Below are positions 1 through 9,079 of a DNA stretch of 64,000 nt, piece by piece. The first letter of the stretch is position 1. The number at the start of each line of letters is the position of its first letter. The notes below the pieces were generated by a model, which ran no database searches, was not told the DNA's origin, and saw only the letters and a program-made list of their open reading frames with translations. The position numbers and the translations under genes were made by a program. This stretch comes from an uncultured Flammeovirgaceae bacterium (GTDB taxonomy: Bacteria; Bacteroidota; Bacteroidia; Cytophagales; Cyclobacteriaceae): contig CAKZYA010000025.1 in the NCBI GenBank assembly GCA_937883755.1, positions 94,523-158,522 of the forward strand. Direction: 5' to 3'.

Positions 1-88
1 CTGAACTGATTGATATACCGGGCAGACTCGATTGAGCAAAAGTGGTCAGTGGAATTAAAAGGCTGACTATCAGGATAATTTGTCGCAT
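1..88 (-). CDS. 5' end of an exported protein, cut by the window edge
   Basis: An ATG at 88 on the minus strand opens a frame that runs off the left edge, giving 29 residues. They form a standard signal peptide: a short basic start (MRQ), a hydrophobic core (IILIVSLLIPLTT) and a likely signal peptidase I site after FAQ, followed by SSLPGIS. The product is therefore probably exported to the periplasm or outer membrane. Nothing of the mature domain is visible, so no function can be given. It is divergent from the DUF2834 gene that starts at 289, and the two would share the roughly 200 bases between them as a promoter region. Confidence 0.6.
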   Translation of the reverse strand, partial: MRQIILIVSLLIPLTTFAQSSLPGISISS

Positions 89-288
89 CAGGCTGATGAA
101 TAGGTTCTCTACTCTTGAAGATAAGAAAATTTAAGTGAAGCAAATGACAAACTCAGTATTGAAAAAATCTATATTTTCCCTATTCTTGGCATTAAGTCGT
201 AATAATTTATTGAGTAATATTTTAACAGGCCTGAGAGTGGCTTGCAATAGGAGTAAGTAACTACTCAACGAAAGATTCATAAGGCTGT

Positions 289-630
289 ATGAAGCTTAAA
301 CACATTTACCTGCTAGCTGCTGTACTGGGTACGGTGCTACCTTACTATCATCTGATTCAATTTATCGCCGAAAAAGGTGGGAGCTTCCCAGTATTCATAG
401 ACCACCTCTTTACAAACTCAGCGGCTACTATGGGCGCAATTGATCTAATCATATCTGGTTTGGTGTTTTGTGTATTCGTGTATTTTGAAGGAAGGCGACT
501 TGCCATTTCCAATCGTTGGCTTTACATGCTAATTTATCTGGTTATCGGCTTATCGGCGGCTCTTCCGTTATTCCTGTATGTTCGTCAGGGTAAATTATCA
601 GGTCATCCAGTTAGCGAGGTAGCTGGGTAA
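289..630 (+). CDS. DUF2834-type small membrane protein
   Basis: The 113-residue product has three hydrophobic segments, at about residues 5-25, 48-66 and 78-97, so it is a small integral membrane protein. The pattern LxxVLGTVLPYYHLI near the start, a central GAIDLIISGLVFCVFVYFEG and a final LPLFLYVR match my memory of the DUF2834 family, usually about 100-115 residues and of unknown function. The start is the first ATG after a gap of about 200 bases. It stands alone: the next gene begins more than 300 bases downstream, and the neighbour on the left is divergent. No catalytic residues are evident. Confidence 0.75.
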   Translation: MKLKHIYLLAAVLGTVLPYYHLIQFIAEKGGSFPVFIDHLFTNSAATMGAIDLIISGLVFCVFVYFEGRRLAISNRWLYMLIYLVIGLSAALPLFLYVRQGKLSGHPVSEVAG

Positions 631-963
631 GAAAATCGAAAACATAGCAAAAGTGAAACCACCTGTGATAGTAACAATCATAGAAATCTATTTGCCGTTT
701 CACTGTCTGTCTTTGGCTTGACCAGAGGGTAGCCCCGTGGGTTTGTATGCTCTCCGAAAACCGCTCCTTCCTCTTTCTCTACAGATGCAAATGAATAATT
801 CTTTGAAGCCGTATCTACCAATTTGATCTTGGATAGAGGTGGGTTGTACCTTGGCAAAGGGGACTATCCATAGTACCATAGCTTACTTGATCATAGCTCG
901 ATATGCGGGTTTATATTCTAGGTGAATTTTATCTACATTTGAATCAGCGATAACATTGGCTGT
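631..963. other. intergenic region, no supported gene
   Basis: These 333 bases separate the DUF2834 gene from the heme/copper protein gene. I see no tRNA, terminator or convincing promoter. One minus-strand frame, about 678-868, stays open for roughly 60 codons but has no ATG and no domain I recognise; it may be a decayed fragment or chance. Confidence 0.4.
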
Positions 964-2259
964 ATGAAAGTACGCATTCTTTACGTAATTGGTCTGCATA
1001 TTCTGCTCTCAGGAATATACTCAGAGGGCTTCGCTCAAGACAAGATTACGTTCAATCAACACATTGCTCCTATTGTTCATACCAACTGTACACCCTGCCA
1101 CCGCCCTGGCGAAGCAGGCCCCTTCTCCCTTATCACCTACGAAGATGTTGCCAAACGGGCTGAATTCATCAAAAAGGTTACTCAAAGCCGTTACATGCCC
1201 CCTTGGCATGCCGATCCTGAATTTAGCCACTTTCTGAATGAAAGGCGCCTTACCCAACAAGAGATTAATCTTATTACCCTGTGGGTTGACCAAGGTGCCC
1301 AAGAAGGTAAAAAAAAGCACCGTCCCAAACTTCCCACCTACGAATCTGGAAGCCACTTAAGAGCAAAACCCGATTTGGTTTTGACTATGAATCAACCTTT
1401 TCAAATTCCCGACACAGGTACGGAGGAGTTCCGGTTTTTCAACATACCTACTGAACTTCCTGAAGATAAATGGATCAAAGCTATTGAGTTTCGCCCAGGG
1501 AATCGGCGCTACGTACACCATAGCCGTATTATGGTAGATACCACCAATGCTATTCGGGGCATTGATGGATTATCGGAAACCGATCCTCGGGTGTATGAAT
1601 TCCAGGAAACACCGCTTGTTGATGAATTTATGTACGGTTGGGTGCCGGGTAATTTTCCCATTTATTATCCAAAAGGAACTGCCCGCAAATTATTCAAAAA
1701 CAGCGATTTAATCGTAAACATTCATTATGCTCCTTCTTCGCTTAAAGCGGAAGACCAATCTAGTATTCTCTTTTATTTTACCGATGAACCGATTGAGCAA
1801 GAAGTAAAAACGCTGGGGTTGGTAGAACGGAATATTAGTAATTTACCTTTTTTGATTCCGGCCAATGGGAAGAAAACTTTTTATTTACGATCCAAGGTAC
1901 TCGAGGCACCCATAGATATAATTTCTGTATTGCCCCATATGCACTTTTTGGGCAAGAGTTTCCGTTCGTTTGCTATTGCTCCTGGAGGTGAGGTAATTCC
2001 TTTGGTTAAGATCAACAACTGGGATTTTAACTGGCAAACCACTTATCTGTACGAAGAATTACTTCGCATACCGAAAGGGTCAGTAATATACGCCGAAGCC
2101 ACTTACGACAATACCGAAGAGAACCCAGCTAATCCAAATTATCCTCCCAAAGATGTAACTTACGGTTGGAATACTACCGATGAAATGTGCAATCTAATTA
2201 TCTACTATGTAGATGCCAGTGAAGAAGAGCAAGCGGCCTCTCGGAAAATCTGGGAATAA
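964..2259 (+). CDS. Secreted c-type cytochrome fused to a PHM-like copper monooxygenase domain
   Basis: The 431-residue protein has a signal peptide (about 1-24, cleaved after FAQ). A c-type heme site CTPCH lies at 42-46, with a YMPPWHAD segment at 77-84 that may supply the axial Met. The rest resembles the copper type II ascorbate-dependent monooxygenase fold (PHM/DBH family). Residues that could match its two copper sites appear in the expected order: His185-His186, His254, then His325-x-His327 and Met408. A heme domain in front could feed electrons to the copper sites in place of ascorbate; this is inference, and the substrate is unknown. It is monocistronic and ends 2 bases before a hairpin. 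Heme motif is certain, copper assignment is moderate. Confidence 0.75.
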   Translation: MKVRILYVIGLHILLSGIYSEGFAQDKITFNQHIAPIVHTNCTPCHRPGEAGPFSLITYEDVAKRAEFIKKVTQSRYMPPWHADPEFSHFLNERRLTQQEINLITLWVDQGAQEGKKKHRPKLPTYESGSHLRAKPDLVLTMNQPFQIPDTGTEEFRFFNIPTELPEDKWIKAIEFRPGNRRYVHHSRIMVDTTNAIRGIDGLSETDPRVYEFQETPLVDEFMYGWVPGNFPIYYPKGTARKLFKNSDLIVNIHYAPSSLKAEDQSSILFYFTDEPIEQEVKTLGLVERNISNLPFLIPANGKKTFYLRSKVLEAPIDIISVLPHMHFLGKSFRSFAIAPGGEVIPLVKINNWDFNWQTTYLYEELLRIPKGSVIYAEATYDNTEENPANPNYPPKDVTYGWNTTDEMCNLIIYYVDASEEEQAASRKIWE

Positions 2260-2261
2260 AG

Positions 2262-2287
2262 AAACCCGTATCATTTGATACGGGTTT
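2262..2287. terminator. Perfect 12-bp hairpin between convergent genes
   Basis: AAACCCGTATCA, a 2-base loop and TGATACGGGTTT form an uninterrupted 12-bp stem just after the stop codon of the heme/copper gene. It also lies 28 bases past the end of the minus-strand SusCD operon, so it can serve as a bidirectional terminator. The T-run is short on both sides. Confidence 0.75.
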
Positions 2288-2314
2288 GAAAATTAGATTA
2301 GAATCTTTTTCCTA

Positions 2315-2920
2315 CTATTTTATCGGGATGTCCAACTCACAAAATTCTCCTTCAAAACTAAATCCACCACAATAGTCACTACTAGGTCTCCCAACATTCA
2401 GGATTGTTCCTGTTTGGTTTGCATCTATACGATACTCGTACGTAATCTCAAAGGCATCACCAGGTGCTATATCCGCTGCACTAGAGATTTCAGGGAAAAT
2501 ACCTGCCAATTGCTGGGCTGAAATATTTACTGTTACCGGCGCATCATTGAGTTCCGGACCAAAGGATAGCAATGTTTGGGGATCTCCCAAAGAGCCACCA
2601 CTCGGTTGATATTGGATCAACAACTGACCGTCTACTAAGGCAGAGGTTTCGCCACTACGACCAGTGAAATACTGGTGACCGTCGGCTGCACCGTCAAAAT
2701 CCTCAGCCGCTAAGATAAAGTCATAGGTATCGTTACCTGCGGTTATATCTAATGAGTCTGCTTCTTCTGCTTTAGCATTGGTGCCATCAGCAGTTTTGGC
2801 TAGTAAAATCACCGGCACATAGAAATCAGGACGGCGAATGGTCTCTTCATCTTCGCATCCGAGAAGACCAGCAGCTAAAAAAACTGCCAGCAGCGAATAA
2901 ATTTTATATATTTTTAACAT
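2315..2920 (-). CDS. Small lipoprotein, third gene of SusCD operon 1
   Basis: The product (201 residues from this start) begins MLKIYKIYSLLAVFLAAGLLGC, a short type II signal peptide ending in the lipobox LLGC, so it should be a membrane-anchored lipoprotein. The mature part is acidic, predicted beta-rich and of no family I recognise. An alternative ATG at 2956 overlaps the SusD stop codon as TAATG and would add 12 residues; I prefer 2920 because AGAAAG lies just upstream and the signal peptide starts cleanly there. Position as last gene after susC and susD suggests a surface accessory binding lipoprotein, by analogy with SusE/F-like proteins. Three late residues, two Cys near the C-terminus, could form a disulfide. 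Confidence 0.7.
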   Translation of the reverse strand: MLKIYKIYSLLAVFLAAGLLGCEDEETIRRPDFYVPVILLAKTADGTNAKAEEADSLDITAGNDTYDFILAAEDFDGAADGHQYFTGRSGETSALVDGQLLIQYQPSGGSLGDPQTLLSFGPELNDAPVTVNISAQQLAGIFPEISSAADIAPGDAFEITYEYRIDANQTGTILNVGRPSSDYCGGFSFEGEFCELDIPIK

Positions 2921-2955
2921 GATCTTTCTAAAATTTAATAGGTGTCTGATTTCCA

Positions 2956-4698
2956 TTAATTACCATCAAAACGAGTTGGATAAGCCTGAGTATCCCAAAA
3001 TACTGGGGTAGATTCCCAAGGCGTTTCGGATTGTCGAATTGCATTAGGATTGGTGTTCAGCTCGTCTTGTGGATAAGGTAATCTTCTTGGATAGGTATTC
3101 ACTGGGATAATCGCCATTGAATTAGGTGCAATATCAGCAGTTAATGCTACAGGCAACTTGGTTCTACGAAGCAAGTTATACGCCTCTACCGGATTACCGA
3201 ATAGTGAAATTTGAAATTGCGCCGCCCATATATCTTCTGCACTGGCTAACAAGGGGCGACTTGTGTCAGGGGTCTGAAACTGAGCAATGACAGTATTCAC
3301 ATACTCATCTACCTCAGCCTGAGTAGGTTCAAAAGTGGGATCTGTACTTACACCAGCAGTAGCAGGAAACGCCAGCACTTTACTTATGTGGGAAGCCACT
3401 GCCTCTCTAAGATGATCTTCAGCAGTACTTCCTGTATTGGCACCGTACAACAAGTTCGCTTCAGCCAACCAGAAATTAACCATTGAATAGGTAAGCAAAG
3501 GTACAACCCCTGCTCCGGTACCATCGGACTGAGCTACTGTCTTTGCACTATTATCGTCGAATAATCCACCGGCAGGGTACACTCCAAAGGTAGTGCGCGC
3601 CCCACCATCGTTAGGAATACCGGTTCCATCACCATGATCACGTCCTATGTAGCCATTACCTTGGTAGCCGTAGGCGCACACCGTTTGCCAGGTTGTTCCA
3701 TCCTCGTAACGGGCACCGTAACCAAAACAAGGGAAGTCGTCAGGTACAATGGCATTGGTAGACGTAGGATCGAAATCCGTGAGCTGGCGATAGAAGTAGT
3801 ATCGCAAGCGAGGATCCTGAACCCCAAAGCTCTCACCATTAGCAGTACGTTCCCCGATCATCCGCGACATTAAGCTATTACTCATGTAATAGGTTTTGGT
3901 AGCCACGTAGTGTACCTGATGCCATCTATGACGGGTTTCAGGGGCTAAGGTGTTACCATACAAGAACTCGAAATCTTCAGCGTTACTAGAAATCAGGTTA
4001 CCTCCATTAGCTAGAGCCTCAATTTGGCTTACCGCACTGGCATCACCGGCGTTAGCCAGGTTGATAAACATTTTCAACTTCAGGGTATTACCCATTTTAA
4101 TCCAGTTGTCAACGTCACCACCGTAGATCGCATCAGAACTCGGTACTGGATCGCCCTCGGCCAGACCACCCAATTCAGCTAATGCTTCATCAATTAAAGC
4201 TAGAATCTTAGGGTAAACAGTAGCACCATCTTCCCACATGGGTTGAGCAAACTCCCCATTTACCGCTTCATCAAATGGGGCGGCTCCCCAGATATCAATA
4301 ATAGTAGCAAACACATACGCTTTCTGTAACTTAGCAATTGCCCCGTGGGCTACTAAACCAGCTTCGGGTGCCGAAGCAATGATTTGCTCCAAGTTCACTA
4401 AAGCCAGAGTAAAAAACTCATCCCAGGCGTTGTCGAAGGTCCCCCCAGTAAAGTTGTACTGACTATCAGTAGATTCGTAAACCTGTCCGAGCGTACCAAG
4501 GTCTCCCAAACGGGTATTATGAACAATAACAGTGGAGTAAGCCACTTGAGCCGTAGGAAAGAGTAATTCAAGATCTGGATTTACTGGTTCATTGGGATTA
4601 TCGTTGATATCCAGGAATTCATCGCTACAAGCACTTAGTATTAACAGTATGGCTACACTCATAGCCATCATTGTTTTGAATATATTTTTATGTATCAT
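2956..4698 (-). CDS. SusD/RagB-family nutrient-binding lipoprotein (SusD-like_2 type), operon 1
   Basis: The 580-residue protein has a type II signal peptide ending in a lipobox at ILSAC, followed by SDEFLDINDNPNEP; the DxNxxPN motif right after the anchor is typical of the SusD-like_2 branch. The family uses TPR-like helices to cap the SusC barrel and capture ligands at the cell surface, here for the SusC encoded 20 bases upstream. The length is usual for this branch (about 480-580). The ligand cannot be inferred, since no degradative enzyme is encoded in the operon. A GW/GY-rich segment around the middle (GYGARYEDG, GYQGNGYIG) could contribute aromatic binding residues, which is speculative. 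Confidence 0.93.
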   Translation of the reverse strand: MIHKNIFKTMMAMSVAILLILSACSDEFLDINDNPNEPVNPDLELLFPTAQVAYSTVIVHNTRLGDLGTLGQVYESTDSQYNFTGGTFDNAWDEFFTLALVNLEQIIASAPEAGLVAHGAIAKLQKAYVFATIIDIWGAAPFDEAVNGEFAQPMWEDGATVYPKILALIDEALAELGGLAEGDPVPSSDAIYGGDVDNWIKMGNTLKLKMFINLANAGDASAVSQIEALANGGNLISSNAEDFEFLYGNTLAPETRHRWHQVHYVATKTYYMSNSLMSRMIGERTANGESFGVQDPRLRYYFYRQLTDFDPTSTNAIVPDDFPCFGYGARYEDGTTWQTVCAYGYQGNGYIGRDHGDGTGIPNDGGARTTFGVYPAGGLFDDNSAKTVAQSDGTGAGVVPLLTYSMVNFWLAEANLLYGANTGSTAEDHLREAVASHISKVLAFPATAGVSTDPTFEPTQAEVDEYVNTVIAQFQTPDTSRPLLASAEDIWAAQFQISLFGNPVEAYNLLRRTKLPVALTADIAPNSMAIIPVNTYPRRLPYPQDELNTNPNAIRQSETPWESTPVFWDTQAYPTRFDGN

Positions 4699-4718
4699 CT
4701 TTATCGTCTAAGTTAGCG

Positions 4719-7700
4719 TTAGAAAGTAAGTGATATGTTTACACCATATCGGCGGGTAGTAGGAACGCCCATTAGTTCCAGACCTTGGCTCGGTCCATTC
4801 TGTACGCCCAGACCACTAACTTCAGGATCCATGTTTAAAGCACTAGGAAAGTTAGGGGCATTAAACCATAGGTTACGACCCGAGAAGGTGATATTAGCTG
4901 AACCAAAAGGGAGCTTATCTAGTAAACTAGCCGGCAAGGTATAACCTAATGTTACTTCTCTCAAGCGTATGGTGGTTCTATCGTAAACCGAATGCCAGTC
5001 AACACCACCGGCTGCCCAACCATCGAAGAATACGAAGTCGTTCCGAGGGATAATTACATTAGTGGGCTGAAGATTACCATTTTCATCTAAGGTAGGGCCA
5101 CTTTGCGTTCCTATGAAACCCGTTGCCGCAATTACCGGAGTTCGGTCAGTTACCAACTCATCATTCAATACCCCTCGACTCAACATTTGATCCGCTGAAT
5201 GAGAGTACATGTCTCCACCATGCTGATAGTCTACCAAAGCAGTAATGGTAATACCTTTAAAACTGATTGTATTGGTTACACCCACCAGAAAGTCAGGGTT
5301 AGGATCCCCGATGATCTGCAAATCAGGGTTCTCTAGCGCTTTCCCGCTATTGGCATTCACCAAAGGAACCCCTACATTGCCTACTTCCCCGGTTTCCTCG
5401 TTGTAACGAAGCCAGTCTTGACTAAGGATCTGACCCGCAGGAAAGCCAGGACGGTGCACAATGGATAATTCTGCGAAACCATCCACAACCACTTGTTCAA
5501 GATCTCCAAGGTCCAATACCTCGTTACGGTTACGGGTAAAGGCCGTGTAGATATTCCACCTAAAGCCATTCGGTAGGTTGACTGGGGTAAGGTCTAATCC
5601 AATTTCAACCCCGCGGTTTTGAACTTCACCTAAGTTGGTTACCCTAGTGCCAAATCCGGTTGAATTGGGAACGTCAATAGCAACAATCTGATCAGTAGAA
5701 CGACGATCATAATACGTGAAGTCTAATCCAATTCTGCCATCGAGGAATCTCATCTCAGTACCCGCTTCATATTCAGTCGTGAATTCTGGACTTAGCTCGG
5801 GGTTCGCCTGACGGCGGTTGGCATTTACTCCATTAAATGATCCATTACCATTCGTAAAAGGGAACTGAGCATTCAAATCTTGGAACCCTACGTTATCATT
5901 AATTACAAAAGTATTTTGGGTTAGGTAGGGAGTAGCCTCATTACCTACCCTAGAAATACCACCCCGAACCTTAAAGTAATTCCAGAAGTTAGGCAGATTA
6001 AACGCCTCACTGGGCACGAAGGAAAAACTACCGCCCGGATAAAAATAACTTCTTTCATCGGTAGGTAAAGTAGAAGACCAGTCGTTACGGGCTACTGCGT
6101 TCACGAAAAGGTAGTCCCGATAAGAAAAGGATAGATCAGCAAACACCGCCTGAAAGCGTTGTTGCTCGAACAAATCCCGTCGCATTACCTGGCTACCGGT
6201 ATTCACTATATTGGTAATAGAACGGTCGATAACACCAGTACCAATAATGGTTTGTTGCTCAAAGGTACGCTGGTTCACATTATGACCAACAATAGCCCTT
6301 AGATTAATATCATCATTAATATTCTTGTCGAAAGTAATTAATAAGTTTCCATCCAGTTCCTCGCGGAAGATGTCATCTACCGTATACTGACCAGCCGGGA
6401 TATTCTCACCATTGGCCGGAACCAAAGAGGAACGACGGTCGGTGTAGGTATTGAAACCAGCCTGATACGAAACGGTTAACCAATCAGTAATATCATAGCC
6501 AACTTGAGCCTTACCAAACGCCCGGCTAACTTCGCTGTTGATAGGGGCAAACTCTGATACCCAATACGGATTATCAAAACCATTTCGGTAGTATATACTA
6601 CCACCAGTACGAGGGTTCACATAAGGGTTATTCGTTAAGTCGTAAGTGGGACTTAACAAATAGAGCATACTAATTAGAGACGAACCAGCAGCAGCTCCAG
6701 TGATAATCTCAGCCCCTTGTTGGGCGGTACGCTGATTAGTTTCGACGTAGGTTACACTACCATTAACGAAAATGCCATTATCGAGCTGGGCACGACCACC
6801 AAAACTCACGCTAGTACGATCCAATTCAGAGAATGGAATAATACCTTCATTATCGGTTCGGGAAAGACCTGCGGTAAGTGAAGTTTTTTCTCCCCCAGCA
6901 TTAACGGTTACCGAATTTTCAAAAAGGACACCGTCTTGCCAGAAATTTTCCCAATTGTCGGTATTAGGAAGAACCTGGGTAGGAGCCTCCGAGATCTGCG
7001 GATAAATATCAGCCGCAAATAAATCGGGGCGATTGGGGTTGTTATACTTTCTGAGGGGAGGAGCGACGCTAAAGTCCTCTCCTTTGTCATTTACCCCAGC
7101 ATTAAGCCAACGGTTTACATCGTCATAGCGAGGTCCCCAAGTACCAAAGAATCCATTGTTAAATACGAAGTTATTACTACCGAAGGTAGCCCCTTGAGTC
7201 CATTCGCCCTGGTATTCAGGATTCATTGCAACTTGCTCTACCGAAACACCGCTACTTACCGTTACTTCAAAGCCTTTCTTGCTTCCTGCCTTCCCTGCCT
7301 TAGTCGTAATTACAATGACCCCATTGGCAGCGCGGGAACCGTACAGAGCTGCAGCAGATGCACCTTTCAATACAGTAATGGACTCTATAAGGTTAGGATC
7401 TAAGTCAAGCGCTCTGTTCGACTGAGGATTACCCTGCCGAAAATCATCGTTAGAACGATTGCTAGAGTTATCAAAAGGAACCCCATCCACTACAAAAAGT
7501 GGCTGGTTATTTCCTAATAATGAAGAGTTACCTCGGATGGTAATGTTGGTTGCTGAACCAACACCCCCTCCCGAGCCTGAAATGTTTACCCCTGGAATTT
7601 TACCAGTCAGACCACGAACTGCATCGGGCTCAGAGATTTGTTGAATGGCTTCGCCTTCTACATCGGAAACAGCGTAGCCCAGTGCTTTTTTCTCACGCTC

Positions 7701-8084
7701 AATACCAATAGCGGTTACTACCACTTCCGATAATTGGCGAGTATCGGCTGCCATTTCTACGTTGATAATAGAACGACCATTAATCTCCACTTCCTGGGCC
7801 TCTAACCCAATAAAGCTAAAGGACAGTATTTCGGCATCTTCGGGTACGTTCAGCCGATAGTTACCATCAATATCGGTAACTGTTCCTTGACTGGTTCCTT
7901 TCACGATGACGTTTACTCCGGGTAAAGTACTACCATCTTCTGCCGATGTTACTTTACCAGAAATAGAACTGTCCTGTGCCCATACTTGGACTGATAGTAG
8001 GAGTGTCAGGATAAAAATTCCTATTCCCTTCACGAGGGATAACGGATGGCCTGACGAGGTGAGTTGTGTAGAATTGTACCTCAT
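4719..8084 (-). CDS. SusC/RagA-family TonB-dependent outer-membrane transporter, operon 1
   Basis: This 1121-residue protein imports ligand passed on by its SusD partner across the outer membrane, driven by TonB. A signal peptide ends after VWA (about residue 36). A CarboxypepD_reg-like domain covers about 39-112 (LPGVNVIVKGT, VTDIDGNYRLNV). The SusC hallmark LSEVVVTAIGIERE is at 118-131, then the plug domain at about 135-265 with TIRGNSSL and PLFVVDGVP. The rest is the 22-strand barrel, ending in aromatic-rich GVNISLTF. The next gene, susD, begins 20 bases downstream. The long AT-rich leader upstream may contain the promoter (a TAnnTTTG-like element at 8231-8238). No sigma/anti-sigma gene is adjacent. 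Confidence 0.96.
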   Translation of the reverse strand: MRYNSTQLTSSGHPLSLVKGIGIFILTLLLSVQVWAQDSSISGKVTSAEDGSTLPGVNVIVKGTSQGTVTDIDGNYRLNVPEDAEILSFSFIGLEAQEVEINGRSIINVEMAADTRQLSEVVVTAIGIEREKKALGYAVSDVEGEAIQQISEPDAVRGLTGKIPGVNISGSGGGVGSATNITIRGNSSLLGNNQPLFVVDGVPFDNSSNRSNDDFRQGNPQSNRALDLDPNLIESITVLKGASAAALYGSRAANGVIVITTKAGKAGSKKGFEVTVSSGVSVEQVAMNPEYQGEWTQGATFGSNNFVFNNGFFGTWGPRYDDVNRWLNAGVNDKGEDFSVAPPLRKYNNPNRPDLFAADIYPQISEAPTQVLPNTDNWENFWQDGVLFENSVTVNAGGEKTSLTAGLSRTDNEGIIPFSELDRTSVSFGGRAQLDNGIFVNGSVTYVETNQRTAQQGAEIITGAAAGSSLISMLYLLSPTYDLTNNPYVNPRTGGSIYYRNGFDNPYWVSEFAPINSEVSRAFGKAQVGYDITDWLTVSYQAGFNTYTDRRSSLVPANGENIPAGQYTVDDIFREELDGNLLITFDKNINDDINLRAIVGHNVNQRTFEQQTIIGTGVIDRSITNIVNTGSQVMRRDLFEQQRFQAVFADLSFSYRDYLFVNAVARNDWSSTLPTDERSYFYPGGSFSFVPSEAFNLPNFWNYFKVRGGISRVGNEATPYLTQNTFVINDNVGFQDLNAQFPFTNGNGSFNGVNANRRQANPELSPEFTTEYEAGTEMRFLDGRIGLDFTYYDRRSTDQIVAIDVPNSTGFGTRVTNLGEVQNRGVEIGLDLTPVNLPNGFRWNIYTAFTRNRNEVLDLGDLEQVVVDGFAELSIVHRPGFPAGQILSQDWLRYNEETGEVGNVGVPLVNANSGKALENPDLQIIGDPNPDFLVGVTNTISFKGITITALVDYQHGGDMYSHSADQMLSRGVLNDELVTDRTPVIAATGFIGTQSGPTLDENGNLQPTNVIIPRNDFVFFDGWAAGGVDWHSVYDRTTIRLREVTLGYTLPASLLDKLPFGSANITFSGRNLWFNAPNFPSALNMDPEVSGLGVQNGPSQGLELMGVPTTRRYGVNISLTF

Positions 8085-8553
8085 AGTTTCACGTTTTAGT
8101 TTAGTTTAACATATCACACATAAAGTCTTATTGAACTATTTCCTTATTTCAAGTTAGCTATTGCCCATCTGGCAATAGGTTTCTACTTGCTGAAAGTAGT
8201 GTTTATATTTTCGCTTCTTTAACAGAACAGCAAAAATATATCTTTGATTTTAAAAAGTAATTTATTTACCTATAATAATTCTGAAAACACAAGATTTTGT
8301 TATAAAAACTTGTATAATAATGTAGAATAGCCACAGTATATTTTTGCAAATACGCGGATTTCGCTATAAAATTTCTTTGATTCTACACGAAATATTACTC
8401 ATATTTGGATAAATAACCTTCAATGATACGTTTATTGTAAAAATACAAAAAGTAAAAATTCAAAAATTTGCGTTTTGTCGATTCAATTTTAAATTTTGCC
8501 TTATAAAAGGCAGATTTTATCAAGTTTATTACAGAATAGAACCTATTGTATAA
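8085..8553 (-). promoter_or_regulatory. Leader and upstream region of SusCD operon 1
   Basis: This AT-rich gap of about 470 bases holds no gene. On the minus strand TATTTTTG (8238 to 8231) fits the Bacteroidota -7 consensus TAnnTTTG, but I see no good -33 partner. If used, it gives a leader of about 140 bases. That leader contains two small hairpins: ATTGCC/GGCAAT (8160-8176) and CTACTT/AAGTAG (8183-8199). They may be transcript structures or an operator. Confidence 0.3.
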
Positions 8554-8588
8554 AATAGAAAACCCGCTCATTGAGCGGGTTTTCTATT
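8554..8588 (-). terminator. Long perfect hairpin ending SusCD operon 2
   Basis: AATAGAAAACCCGCTCA pairs perfectly with TGAGCGGGTTTTCTATT across a single central base. Read on the minus strand the GC stem is followed by TTTTCTATTTTAT, a typical intrinsic terminator. It sits about 65 bases past the end of the last gene of operon 2. Confidence 0.85.
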
Positions 8589-8606
8589 ATGTGAAATAAT
8601 ACACAG

Positions 8607-8634
8607 TTGCTAGCTATAAATTTATAGCTAGCAA
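8607..8634. repeat. 28-bp perfect palindrome without spacer
   Basis: TTGCTAGCTATAAA is followed immediately by its exact reverse complement. It lies between the stop codon of the operon 2 lipoprotein (8652) and the terminator. A zero-loop, AT-rich palindrome with two GCTAGC-like cores is more typical of a dimeric protein-binding site or a cruciform than of a terminator. Confidence 0.8.
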
Positions 8635-8651
8635 ATAGCGGTGCTTACTTT

Positions 8652-9065
8652 TTATTCCCAAGTAATACTTCGGGTAACTGCCGAAGCGGAAGTATTAGGG
8701 CGACCTACTTGCAAACCGTTGTCTACTCCAGTTAAAGTAAAGGTAGCTGTACCTGCTGTCGCAGGAAGAATAAGATCAACAATAACGTCTAATTCGCCAT
8801 TAGGGATAGTAGCTGTACCACTTTGGGTGATTCCTCCCGTAACCTCATAATTTACATTAATGTCAGTATATAGATTTTCCCGAACTTCTATCTCTATGGA
8901 TACAGTATCAGTTGGGGCAGCTTCAATAGCACCGCCACTGGATAGTTGTACAAACTGCACTTGAGAATCGGAGAAGTCCAAACGATCATCTTCAAACTCT
9001 TCGCAACTACTAAAAGCAAATATCGTAGTTACGGCTAGTATCAAATATATTTTTATCAATTTCAT
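8652..9065 (-). CDS. Small lipoprotein, third gene of SusCD operon 2
   Basis: The 137-residue product starts MKLIKIYLILAVTTIFAFSSC, a lipoprotein signal peptide with lipobox FSSC, followed by an acidic EEFEDDRLD stretch that resembles a surface-export signal of Bacteroidota lipoproteins. The remaining 100 residues look like a single beta-sandwich (alternating TVSIEIEV, NVNYEVTGG, ATFTLTGV), comparable in size to Calx-beta or DUF4843-like folds, though I cannot assign a family. It begins 14 bases after susD and closes the operon, so an accessory surface-binding role is likely. It shares the position, but no obvious sequence, with the lipoprotein of operon 1. Confidence 0.75.
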   Translation of the reverse strand: MKLIKIYLILAVTTIFAFSSCEEFEDDRLDFSDSQVQFVQLSSGGAIEAAPTDTVSIEIEVRENLYTDINVNYEVTGGITQSGTATIPNGELDVIVDLILPATAGTATFTLTGVDNGLQVGRPNTSASAVTRSITWE

Positions 9066-9079
9066 CAGCTATTCAATTT

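Noticed and set aside
678..868. Minus-strand open frame of about 60 codons in the gap before the heme/copper gene
   Set aside because: It has no ATG, no ribosome binding site and no recognisable domain; a chance open stretch is as likely as a gene remnant.
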